A DNA stretch of 12,206 bases from CADDYX01 sp045809925 (GTDB lineage Bacteria; Verrucomicrobiota; Verrucomicrobiia; Chthoniobacterales; UBA10450): contig JBJMWX010000017.1 of the NCBI GenBank assembly GCA_045809925.1, positions 1 to 12,206 on the forward strand, read 5' to 3'. The translations under genes were made by a program, and so were the position numbers. The notes under the pieces are model-generated. The model was given only the letters and a program-made list of their open reading frames with translations, ran no database searches and was not told the DNA's origin. Of this stretch, positions 6,269 through 12,206 are shown piece after piece (position 1 is the stretch's first letter; every line of letters starts with the position of its first letter).

Positions 6269-8683
6269 TTACGGCACGTTGTAGATTTCCACCAGCGCGA
6301 CGCCAGCGCTGCCGTTCGCACCGCGCACAACGGCTGTGTAGTTTCCCGGTGACAGTATCTGCAGCGTAGCCGCCTCGTGGAGATTGCCGGGCGCGAGTTG
6401 GTCCTTCTGAATCTCAGTCGCGGATCCGTCGCTCTGCCACTCATCGTTGCCGGCGAACGCATTGCCGTTGGCATCATACAGCTCGAGCACTGGATCCTGG
6501 AGAGGGTTTAAGACACCGCTCGCGGCAAGCGATGGACCAAGCGCCCGGACCACCACCTTTGTAGACGCCTCCTCGTTGCCGATAATAAAACCGCCAATCA
6601 TCGCGTCGTCCCCCTGCTCTACCACTCCTCGCGCACTGATGTTTGCCAGCTTCGAGGCGCCGCTCGCGCCCATATTGTATGCTTCGAGAAGGCCGATCCC
6701 GGTGCTGTCGTCCTTGCCACGCATGATCAGAGTGTAGGAACCGGGATCAAGCGTGCGCAGAATCGCGCTTTCGCGCTCGTCGGCCGGCGCAAGCGCCGTG
6801 GCCTCGATTTCGTCCCCATTGGGCGCATCACGCCAATTGTCGCTCGAGGTAATCAGGTCGCCGTTCCTGTCGCGGAGCTCCAGCGTCGGATCAGCAAGTT
6901 GTCCGGCGAGCGGTAGGCCATTGACGTTGAGCGACGGGCCGATTGCGCGAAGCAGGACACGCTGGGGATCGGTGCCCGCTACGATAAAGCCGCCGATGAG
7001 CGCACGGTCGCCAGTTTGCACCTGGCCACGGGTCGAGATGTTCATCAGTTGCGCGGGAGGCGCTGAAGCCGGACTGACATCCATGGTCAGGTTCTCCCAG
7101 TGAACCGGGATGGAGTTGAACGCCAGGTTGCAGTTGCCTGCTGGAAACGCGTAGTCGAAGACCTTCGCGCCGGATTCGTCCAAACCGATGATGCGGGCCT
7201 GCTGCGAAGAAGGATTATTCGAGTAATCAACGAGATAGTTCGCTGACGCGTCCTCGTAGACGCTGCCACAGTAAGGATTGTAGATGCTTTGATTGGCATC
7301 GTAGTCACTCGTCTCGGTGACAACCTTGTTCGCCAGGTCGAGCGCGTAGCGGCGTGAGGCGGAGTAATTCCTCTCCGCGCCGCCGGGTTGCTGCAAGATG
7401 CTTCCACGGCCGTTGTCCATGAGAAGGAGCTGATCGTCTCGTGTGAAACTGACCGCGTGCTGGCCGATCGGATAATGGCCGCCGGGAGCGACAGCAAGGG
7501 CATATTGCCGCAGGCTGTTGAACCGGTACCACTTCTTGGTCGGGTCACCCAGGATCCAGCGGATCGCCCCGGTGTCGTAATCGAGCGCAATGACGAAGTT
7601 CTCCCTGCTGCTTACGACGAGCGTGTTGTCGCTCTTTCGATAAGTGACTGCGTTGGAGTGAAACCAGTCTTTGGGAGCGGCATAGACAAACTGGCCCGGA
7701 TCGTCCCCGCCCGCTTGCATCTCATGGCTGATGATGCTGCCGAGGTCCCAGGTCCTGATTGTAGAGCCATCTATCGGACTGATCTCCTTGATCACCGATT
7801 CGGTCTCGGACGCTGTATCCACCTCGACCAGCATGCCGGTTTTACCGGCGTCAATGTTGTGGTGGAAGCCAGCTACGCCTTCCGGCGCGAGGTCTGTCAG
7901 CACGGTGACCTCCCCGTCCAACTCGATCGCGAGCAACTGTGTTCGATTGGCAACATAAACGCGGTCGCGATAAAAGGCGGGCGCAACCGGGTCGACCCAG
8001 GCTGGTGATACCCAGCGGATTTCGCCGTCGGTGTCGAGGAGCGTTGGAGAAAAGCCACCGCCATAGCCCTTCACGAGGAAGAAGTCGTAACTCAGATTCG
8101 TGCCTTGTGCTCTGCTTTGCACGATCTGCTTCTTGTTGTAGCCCGCCGGATCGGCCCACGGCTCCGTTGTAATTGTCAGCGACTCGTTCGTGATCGACCC
8201 GTCGGTGAACGTGTAGGTGAGGCCGACGGTGTTATCGTAGCCGGCGTAGAGGCCAAAGACAGGCACGGTAAGCGTGTTGCCTCGGACGTAGCCGCGGCTA
8301 AGCAGATAAGGCAGCGTGTATGCCGCGGTGACCGGACGCGTGTGCGAGTTCGGCTTCGGCGCGATCGTGAAGACAACCTGCTTCAGGCTGGTTGCTGCAT
8401 CGGGGTTGAGGAGGGCGGACGTCGCCGCAACCGCCTTCAATTTGCTGACGAATGGCATCACTCCCGCGCGCCAATCCGTCGTCGCAATCCGTGGGGGCGG
8501 CGTAGCTGCAGGAGGTGGCGTGGGATCAGCGACCTGAGCAGTTGCGTGACCGCCGACGAGCACGCCAGCCAGGCCGACGCAGGTGCAAAGCACGTGCAGT
8601 GCGATGGGGCGGACGGCGGCGTCGGATAATCGTGAACTTCTCAAGGGGGGAAACCAGTGGGGGACAGAACCCAAACCCCGCAA
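6269..8683 (-). CDS. Exported arylsulfate sulfotransferase (ASST) with two C-terminal repeat modules
   Basis: This 804-residue protein begins with a signal peptide (hydrophobic core about 29-46, likely cut near ATA-QV, 48-51) and a Pro-rich linker (54-64). The ASST beta-propeller follows, to about 530. The probable active-site set is His274/275 (HHN), His342 (WFHSNAV), Arg360 (VVSSR) and His409 (QHAVSF, followed by LLLMDNG); the His342-Arg360 spacing of 18 equals that of His356-Arg374 in the E. coli enzyme. ASSTs move sulfate between phenols via a sulfo-histidine. Two homologous modules of about 122 residues follow (548-671 and 680-803), each with GD..(L/M)IGGFI, LRA(I/L)GPSL-type and S.G..L(L/V)E.YN segments; such modules are frequent on secreted Verrucomicrobiota proteins. 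The start is TTG at 8683; another TTG at codon 14 would give a more usual signal peptide. The mature protein has only Cys472 and Cys518, and no Cys pair just before His409. Confidence 0.87.
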   Translation of the reverse strand: MRGLGSVPHWFPPLRSSRLSDAAVRPIALHVLCTCVGLAGVLVGGHATAQVADPTPPPAATPPPRIATTDWRAGVMPFVSKLKAVAATSALLNPDAATSLKQVVFTIAPKPNSHTRPVTAAYTLPYLLSRGYVRGNTLTVPVFGLYAGYDNTVGLTYTFTDGSITNESLTITTEPWADPAGYNKKQIVQSRAQGTNLSYDFFLVKGYGGGFSPTLLDTDGEIRWVSPAWVDPVAPAFYRDRVYVANRTQLLAIELDGEVTVLTDLAPEGVAGFHHNIDAGKTGMLVEVDTASETESVIKEISPIDGSTIRTWDLGSIISHEMQAGGDDPGQFVYAAPKDWFHSNAVTYRKSDNTLVVSSRENFVIALDYDTGAIRWILGDPTKKWYRFNSLRQYALAVAPGGHYPIGQHAVSFTRDDQLLLMDNGRGSILQQPGGAERNYSASRRYALDLANKVVTETSDYDANQSIYNPYCGSVYEDASANYLVDYSNNPSSQQARIIGLDESGAKVFDYAFPAGNCNLAFNSIPVHWENLTMDVSPASAPPAQLMNISTRGQVQTGDRALIGGFIVAGTDPQRVLLRAIGPSLNVNGLPLAGQLADPTLELRDRNGDLITSSDNWRDAPNGDEIEATALAPADERESAILRTLDPGSYTLIMRGKDDSTGIGLLEAYNMGASGASKLANISARGVVEQGDDAMIGGFIIGNEEASTKVVVRALGPSLAASGVLNPLQDPVLELYDANGNAFAGNDEWQSDGSATEIQKDQLAPGNLHEAATLQILSPGNYTAVVRGANGSAGVALVEIYNVP
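7960..8533 (-). other. N-terminal propeller-leading part of the ASST protein (residues about 51-241)
   Basis: After the signal peptide and the Pro-rich stretch comes a predicted beta-rich domain (about residues 98-180). It contains a bacterial Ig-like stretch with VVFTIAPKPNSHTRPVTAAY and DGSITNESLTITTE. This resembles the N-terminal sandwich domain that precedes the propeller in E. coli-type ASST. Boundaries are approximate. Confidence 0.4.
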
Positions 8684-8895
8684 ACTAACTTATGTAGCGT
8701 AAAAAGCTGGGATTTTTTCGTTTCTGGGGGACGAATGCTGTAAGCGCGAGGGTAGAAGTTGTTTACACGAGACCAGCCTGACGTATTCCGGGCCGCAGTT
8801 GGTCAGCTGCAGCCCCTTATGCCGAGCAATTCAGTGAAAAGCGATTCAGCCACAGCGCCATCGCGGCAATCACGATTCTTCGCAATTTAGAGGAG
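8684..8895. other. Intergenic region upstream of the ASST gene
   Basis: These 212 bp lie between tRNA-Phe and the sulfotransferase gene. I see no coding signal. An AT-richer stretch (8684-8730 on the plus strand, with TTATGTAG and a T-run) sits directly before the TTG start and is the likeliest promoter or leader area. No confident -35/-10 pair or terminator can be named. Confidence 0.4.
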
Positions 8896-8968
<73 letters not shown>

Positions 8969-9023
8969 GAACGAAGCACGCGGCGCATTGCGAGCGCGGC
9001 TGCTCACTAAAGCAGAAATCGTC

Positions 9024-9206
9024 ATGCGCTCAATCGCGAAGGCTGCGCTGGCCGCGAGTAGGGCGCGTCAGGCATGGCCGCGGCGGACGACCGCCGCTAC
9101 AGAACTCCAAGCGGCGCTCGTCGCTGCGGGCAGAAACTCCACGACCGGCGACGGTGCCGTGGCGGAACTGATTCGGCGCTTAGAGAGCGCCGCGACAGCA
9201 ATCTAA
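9024..9206 (+). CDS. Possible small Ala/Arg-rich ORF (60 aa), doubtful
   Basis: An ATG at 9024 opens a 60-codon frame with high third-position GC (roughly 70 percent by eye) and a helical, amphipathic-looking end (AVAELIRRLESAA). A TTG at 8988 would extend it. Its TAA (9204-9206) overlaps the TAG of the convergent aat gene in CTAA. I recognise no family, the composition is what any GC-rich frame might give, and there is no ribosome binding site. It is listed only because it fills the 234-bp gap between tRNA-Phe and aat, where nothing else is visible. Confidence 0.25.
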   Translation: MRSIAKAALAASRARQAWPRRTTAATELQAALVAAGRNSTTGDGAVAELIRRLESAATAI

Positions 9207-9772
9207 ACGAAGCTGCGCGGCGCATTCACGGCGTCGGCGAGCAGGCGCAGATAATGATGGCGCCGCATCTCCACGACTCCGAATTGGCGCAGGTGCGGGG
9301 TCTGCCATTGGGTGTCGAGGAGCAGGAAATCGGATGCTCGCAGCCGATCGACCAACGCGCAGAGTGCGACCTTTGAGGCGTCGGTCACGCGATAGAACAT
9401 CGATTCACCGAAAAACGCGCCGCCGAGCGAGACGCCGTACAATCCGCCCGCCAGCTGATTCTCGTACCAGGCCTCGACGGAATGGGCGTAGCCGAGTTCA
9501 TGCAAATGCACATAGCTGGCCATGATCTCGGCATTGATCCACGTGTCCTCGCGCGCGGCACAGGCCCGAATCACTTCCGCAAACGCGGCGTTGATCCGGA
9601 TTTCGAAAACGCGTTTGCGCAGCACCCGCTGCAATCCGTGTGGCACGATGAAATGATCGAGCGGAAGAATCGCGCGCGGGTTAGGCGAGAACCACTCGAT
9701 CTCGCCGTCGTCCATCGCCATTGGGAAAATGCCCAGGCGATAACCCTGCAGCAGAACGTCCGGCGGAATCAC
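9203..9772 (-). CDS. aat: Leucyl/phenylalanyl-tRNA-protein transferase
   Basis: This enzyme transfers Leu or Phe from aminoacyl-tRNA to the N-terminus of proteins with exposed Arg or Lys, marking them for ClpS/ClpAP-type degradation in the cytoplasm. From the GTG at 9772 it has 189 residues and the compact short-form layout: IPPDVLLQGYRLGIFPMA (2-19), WFSPNPRAILPLDHF (27-41), WINAEIMASYVHLHELGYAHSVE (78-100), GGLYGVSLGGAFFGESMF (109-126), DASKVALCALVDRLR (131-145) and LLLDTQWQTPHLRQFG (150-165). The open frame runs up to 10003, but the extra N-terminal residues look like antisense of the lipoprotein gene and match nothing in the family. GTG 9772 places the first residues at the usual IxPDxLLxxY position. 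Only 34 bp separate it from the divergent lipoprotein start. Confidence 0.94.
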   Translation of the reverse strand: MIPPDVLLQGYRLGIFPMAMDDGEIEWFSPNPRAILPLDHFIVPHGLQRVLRKRVFEIRINAAFAEVIRACAAREDTWINAEIMASYVHLHELGYAHSVEAWYENQLAGGLYGVSLGGAFFGESMFYRVTDASKVALCALVDRLRASDFLLLDTQWQTPHLRQFGVVEMRRHHYLRLLADAVNAPRSFV

Positions 9773-9806
9773 TCCGCGATTCTTCGTGCGCTCGCCGGTT
9801 GTTGCA

Positions 9807-10034
9807 ATGAATCGCTTCGTCGTTAACAATCTTGGCTTGAAGCCTCTCTCGGTCGTCCTCGCGCTCACGAGTGTTCTTCTGCTCGCTTCCTGCGCCGACC
9901 AGCGGGAACAGATTACCGGCGAAGAAATTGGCCAGAAATTACAACGCGGCGCATCCGGTGAAGGCCGGCTGACGCCGATCGATCGCGGAGACGATCCGAA
10001 CATCCGTCACAACGTTCCCGAAACTCATCCGTAA
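9807..10034 (+). CDS. Very small predicted lipoprotein upstream of guaA
   Basis: From ATG 9807 this encodes 75 residues. The N-terminus has a basic start (NRFVVNNLGLK), a hydrophobic core (14-26) and a lipobox LLAS-Cys29, so Cys29 should be lipidated by Lgt and the peptide cut by LspA. The mature part is only 47 residues, polar, and begins ADQREQITGEEIGQKLQRG; I recognise no domain. A GTG at 9786 would add seven residues, but the ATG gives a better signal peptide. The gene diverges from aat by 34 bp and stops 2 nt before the guaA start, so the two genes are probably one transcript. An outer- or inner-membrane location cannot be settled, although the +2 residue is Ala, not Asp. Confidence 0.72.
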   Translation: MNRFVVNNLGLKPLSVVLALTSVLLLASCADQREQITGEEIGQKLQRGASGEGRLTPIDRGDDPNIRHNVPETHP

Positions 10035-10036
10035 CG

Positions 10037-11647
10037 GTGAAGACGATCGCGCCACCCTCCCACTCGAAAATTCTCATCCTCGATTTCGGCTCGCAGTACA
10101 CGCAGGTGATTGCCCGTCGCATCCGCGAACTGCAGGTCTTCTCCGAGGTGGTACGCTTCGATATTTCCGCCGACCAGATTCGCGAGTTGCGCCCGAACGG
10201 AATCATTCTCTCCGGTGGGCCGGCCAGCGTTTACGACAAAGGCGCGCCGCAGATCGATCCGCAGGTTTTTTCGCTCGGGATTCCAGTGCTCGGGATTTGT
10301 TACGGACTCATGCTCATGGCGCATCACCTCGGGGGGCAGGTGCGTTTCACCGGGCGCCGCGAATACGGGGCCGGCACGCTCGACGTCACCAACGGCTCGC
10401 TGTTGTTCGACGGGCTCGGCGCGCAGGTTGATGTCTGGAACAGCCACGGCGATGAGGTCACGAATCTGCCGAGCGGTTTTCGGGTCGCGGCCCGCACGGA
10501 GGGCTCGCCGTTTGCCGCCGTCGAAGATCCGGCGCGCAAACTCTACGGGCTACAATTTCATCCCGAAGTCGCGCACACACCGCGCGGCCGCGAGATTCTG
10601 CAGAACTTCGTCTATCACGTCTGCCGCTGTGCGATGGACTGGACGATGGGCTCGTTCATCGACGAAGCCTGTCATCGCGTGCGCACGCAGGTCGGCGAGG
10701 CCAAGGTTGTGCTCGGCCTGAGCGGTGGTGTTGACTCGTCAGTCGTCGCCGCCCTTTTGCACAAGGCGATTGGCGATCAGCTCACCTGCATCTTCGTCAA
10801 TAACGGGCTGCTCCGGGCGCGCGAAGAAGAAATCGTGCAACGCGTCTTCGTCGAGAATTTTCACATCAAACTCAAATACGTCGACGCTTCCGAGCGGTTT
10901 CTCTCGAAGCTGCGCGGGATAACTGATCCCGAGCAGAAAAGGAAAATCATCGGGAACGAATTCATCGATGTCTTCCAGCATGCGACCGGGGAATTGTTCG
11001 CGGAAGATCGCGCCACTGCCGCAGCTGGCTCCTCCGATGGCGACCACGGGGGCTACAAGTTTCTCGCCCAGGGCACGCTTTATCCCGACGTGATCGAAAG
11101 CGTGGCGATTGGCGGCAATCCGGCGCACGTGATTAAGAGTCATCACAATGTCGGAGGACTGCCGGAGGAGATGCACTTCGAGCTGGTTGAGCCGGTCCGG
11201 CAACTCTTCAAAGACGAGGTGCGTCAGGCCGGACTCCAACTCGGTTTGCCGAAAGAGATTGTCTACCGCCAACCATTCCCCGGGCCGGGGCTGGCCGTCC
11301 GTATCCTCGGCGAAGTCACGCCGGAGCGGCTCCGGATTTTGCGCGAAGCGGACACGATCGTGACGAGTGAGATGGAAGCAGCCGATTGGTATTACCGCGT
11401 CTGGCAATCGTTCGCCGTCCTGCTTCCGGTGCAATCGGTCGGCGTGATGGGCGATAAGCGCACCTACGAAAACACGATCGCGCTCCGGATTGTCGAAAGC
11501 CAGGACGGCATGACGGCGGACTGGGTGCGCGCGCCTTACGAACTGCTGGCGCGGATCTCCTCGCGCATCGTCAATGAGGTCAAAGGCGTAAACCGCGTCG
11601 TCTACGACATCTCGACCAAGCCGCCGAGCACGATCGAGTGGGAGTGA
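10037..11647 (+). CDS. guaA: GMP synthase (glutamine-hydrolysing)
   Basis: This converts XMP, ATP and glutamine to GMP, the last step of guanine nucleotide synthesis, in the cytoplasm. The 536-residue protein has both domains. The class I glutamine amidotransferase comes first (ILILDFGSQYTQVIARRIRE at 12-31; nucleophile Cys88 in GICYG; His175 and Glu177 in HPEV). The ATP-pyrophosphatase follows, with P-loop LSGGVDSS (228-235), then the dimerisation domain ending in STKPPSTIEWE. GHVIKSHHNVGG-type, PFPGPGLAVR and SVGVMGDKRTYE blocks are present, so the enzyme should be active. Compared with E. coli GuaA it has a short Gly/Ser/Asp-rich insertion at about 322-340 before FLAQGTLYPDVIES. The GTG start lies 2 nt after the lipoprotein stop and has no Shine-Dalgarno sequence, suggesting re-initiation from the upstream gene. 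Confidence 0.98.
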   Translation: MKTIAPPSHSKILILDFGSQYTQVIARRIRELQVFSEVVRFDISADQIRELRPNGIILSGGPASVYDKGAPQIDPQVFSLGIPVLGICYGLMLMAHHLGGQVRFTGRREYGAGTLDVTNGSLLFDGLGAQVDVWNSHGDEVTNLPSGFRVAARTEGSPFAAVEDPARKLYGLQFHPEVAHTPRGREILQNFVYHVCRCAMDWTMGSFIDEACHRVRTQVGEAKVVLGLSGGVDSSVVAALLHKAIGDQLTCIFVNNGLLRAREEEIVQRVFVENFHIKLKYVDASERFLSKLRGITDPEQKRKIIGNEFIDVFQHATGELFAEDRATAAAGSSDGDHGGYKFLAQGTLYPDVIESVAIGGNPAHVIKSHHNVGGLPEEMHFELVEPVRQLFKDEVRQAGLQLGLPKEIVYRQPFPGPGLAVRILGEVTPERLRILREADTIVTSEMEAADWYYRVWQSFAVLLPVQSVGVMGDKRTYENTIALRIVESQDGMTADWVRAPYELLARISSRIVNEVKGVNRVVYDISTKPPSTIEWE

Positions 11648-11683
11648 GTCCGATGCCGGGCCGGCGATTGTTCCTGGCAGATG

Positions 11684-11718
11684 TCGGTTTTCGATTGTCG
11701 ATTTTCGATTTCTGATTG
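11684..11718. repeat. Tandem heptamer repeat, TCGATTT-type, five units
   Basis: Five consecutive 7-bp units can be read: TCGGTTT, TCGATTG, TCGATTT, TCGATTT, CTGATTG. The first and last are degenerate. The repeat fills much of the 86-bp spacer between guaA and the glucosidase gene and is AT-richer than its surroundings. It is too short and irregular for a CRISPR and has no hairpin. It is probably an intergenic simple-sequence repeat. Confidence 0.7.
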
Positions 11719-11726
11719 GTAATCGG

Positions 11727-11746
11727 CGCTGCCATGGCCGGCAGCG
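11727..11746 (+). promoter_or_regulatory. Hairpin with the glucosidase start codon in its loop
   Basis: CGCTGCC (11727-11733) and GGCAGCG (11740-11746) are perfectly complementary, giving a 7-bp, GC-rich stem with loop ATGGCC. The ATG of the following gene is the first three bases of that loop. Such a structure could limit or present the start codon for translation. No partner sequence that would open it is visible. Confidence 0.4.
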
Positions 11747-12206
11747 GAAATTCAGAAGCGGAGCGCGTTGCCGAAAACGCGCGCGATGCGCGCTGGGACT
11801 TCTGGGGTCCTTACCTTAGCGAGCGCCAATGGGGCACGGTCCGCGAAGATTACAGCGCGGACGGCGAGGCTTGGAATTATCTGACTCACGATCAGGCGCG
11901 GTCGCGCGCTTATCGGTGGGGCGAAGATGGCATCGCGGGCATTTGCGATCATAAGCAGCGGCTTTGCTTCGCCTTCGCCTTCTGGAATGAACGCGATCCC
12001 ATGCTGAAGGAGCGACTCTTCGGGGTAAGCGGTCCACAGGGAAATCACGGCGAGGACGTGAAGGAGATTTATTTCTACGAAGACGCTACTCCGTCGCACA
12101 GCTATCTGCAGATGACGTACCGCTACCCGCAAGCGCGGTTCCCTTACGAGGAACTGGTCCAGCAAAACGGCGCGCGGGGAAAGCTCGATCCGGAGTTCGA
12201 GTTATG
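11734..12206 (+). CDS. MGH1-like (GH63-related) glucosidase, N-terminal part only
   Basis: An ATG at 11734 opens a frame that stays open to the window end, giving 157 complete codons. The sequence strongly recalls the large MGH1-like/GH63-type glucosidases (usually over 800 residues) as I remember them: WGPYLSERQWGTVREDYSADG (24-44), HDQARSRAYRWGEDGIAGICD (51-71), FAFAFWNERDPMLKERLFG (79-97), GPQGNHGEDVKEIYFYEDATPSHSYLQMTYRYPQ (100-133). Those signatures lie at the N-terminus of the family, so this is the true start and the protein is cut only by the window edge. Members are thought to hydrolyse alpha-glucosides or mannosylglycerate-type solutes. There is no signal peptide, so a cytoplasmic location is likely. 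It lies 86 bp after guaA on the same strand and may be transcribed separately. Confidence 0.88.
   Translation, partial: MAGSGNSEAERVAENARDARWDFWGPYLSERQWGTVREDYSADGEAWNYLTHDQARSRAYRWGEDGIAGICDHKQRLCFAFAFWNERDPMLKERLFGVSGPQGNHGEDVKEIYFYEDATPSHSYLQMTYRYPQARFPYEELVQQNGARGKLDPEFEL

Noticed and set aside
7388..8008. 206-codon plus-strand frame within the sulfotransferase gene
   Set aside because: It is wholly inside a gene with recognisable ASST active-site blocks on the other strand. No family resemblance.
11655..11665. GCCGGGCCGGC palindrome after guaA as a terminator
   Set aside because: The centre is a single base, so no hairpin loop can form, and no T-run follows.

Overview
The window looks like a chromosomal segment of a GC-rich soil-type bacterium, most probably Verrucomicrobiota (Chthoniobacterales/Spartobacteria-like). 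This is inferred from three remembered protein types: paired C-terminal modules of the 'LIGGFIV..PQRVLLRAIGPSL' type on an exported protein, a short 'GHPEAHRCYAW' protein, and an MGH1-like glucosidase of the 'YLSERQWGTVREDYSADG' type. Codon use is uniform, start codons are often GTG or TTG, and few genes have a recognisable Shine-Dalgarno sequence. No transposase, integrase, phage gene, CRISPR array or rRNA was seen.

Layout from left to right. Positions 1-143 hold no gene I can support. A nucleotidyltransferase-fold protein (144-884, minus) diverges from a tRNA-Arg(TCG) at 1013-1086. The tRNA is followed after only 15 nt by a six-helix membrane protein (1102-1782) and a CBU_0592-like small membrane protein (1813-2058). 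The latter shares a CTAG stop-codon overlap with a convergent minus-strand run.

In transcription order, that minus-strand run is a small conserved protein (6139-5837), a STAS/SpoIIAA-like protein (5659-5234), a PNPOx-like flavoprotein (5181-4519), a PhzF-family protein (4522-3605), a GNAT acetyltransferase (3602-3072) and a ketopantoate-reductase-family protein (2987-2055). The PNPOx, PhzF and GNAT genes are tightly coupled: a 4-nt GTGA overlap, then a 2-nt gap. They look like a small-molecule modification operon, and the reductase is probably read with them.

Upstream on the same strand lies a large exported arylsulfate sulfotransferase (ASST) with two C-terminal repeat modules (8683-6269). 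Before it come tRNA-Phe(GAA) (8968-8896) and aat, the leucyl/phenylalanyl-tRNA-protein transferase of the N-degron pathway (9772-9203). Aat uses Phe-tRNA and Leu-tRNA as donors, so its tRNA-Phe neighbour is notable.

The right end is on the plus strand. A very small lipoprotein (9807-10034) sits 2 nt upstream of guaA (GMP synthase, 10037-11647). An 86-bp spacer with a tandem heptamer repeat follows, then the N-terminal part of an MGH1-like glucosidase that runs off the window (11734-12206).

Most of the window is ordinary chromosome. I found no convincing wholly new system. The best leads are the PNPOx-PhzF-GNAT-reductase cassette, the ASST with its tandem modules and unusual cysteine pattern, the tRNA-mRNA fusion transcript, and the lipoprotein coupled to guaA.
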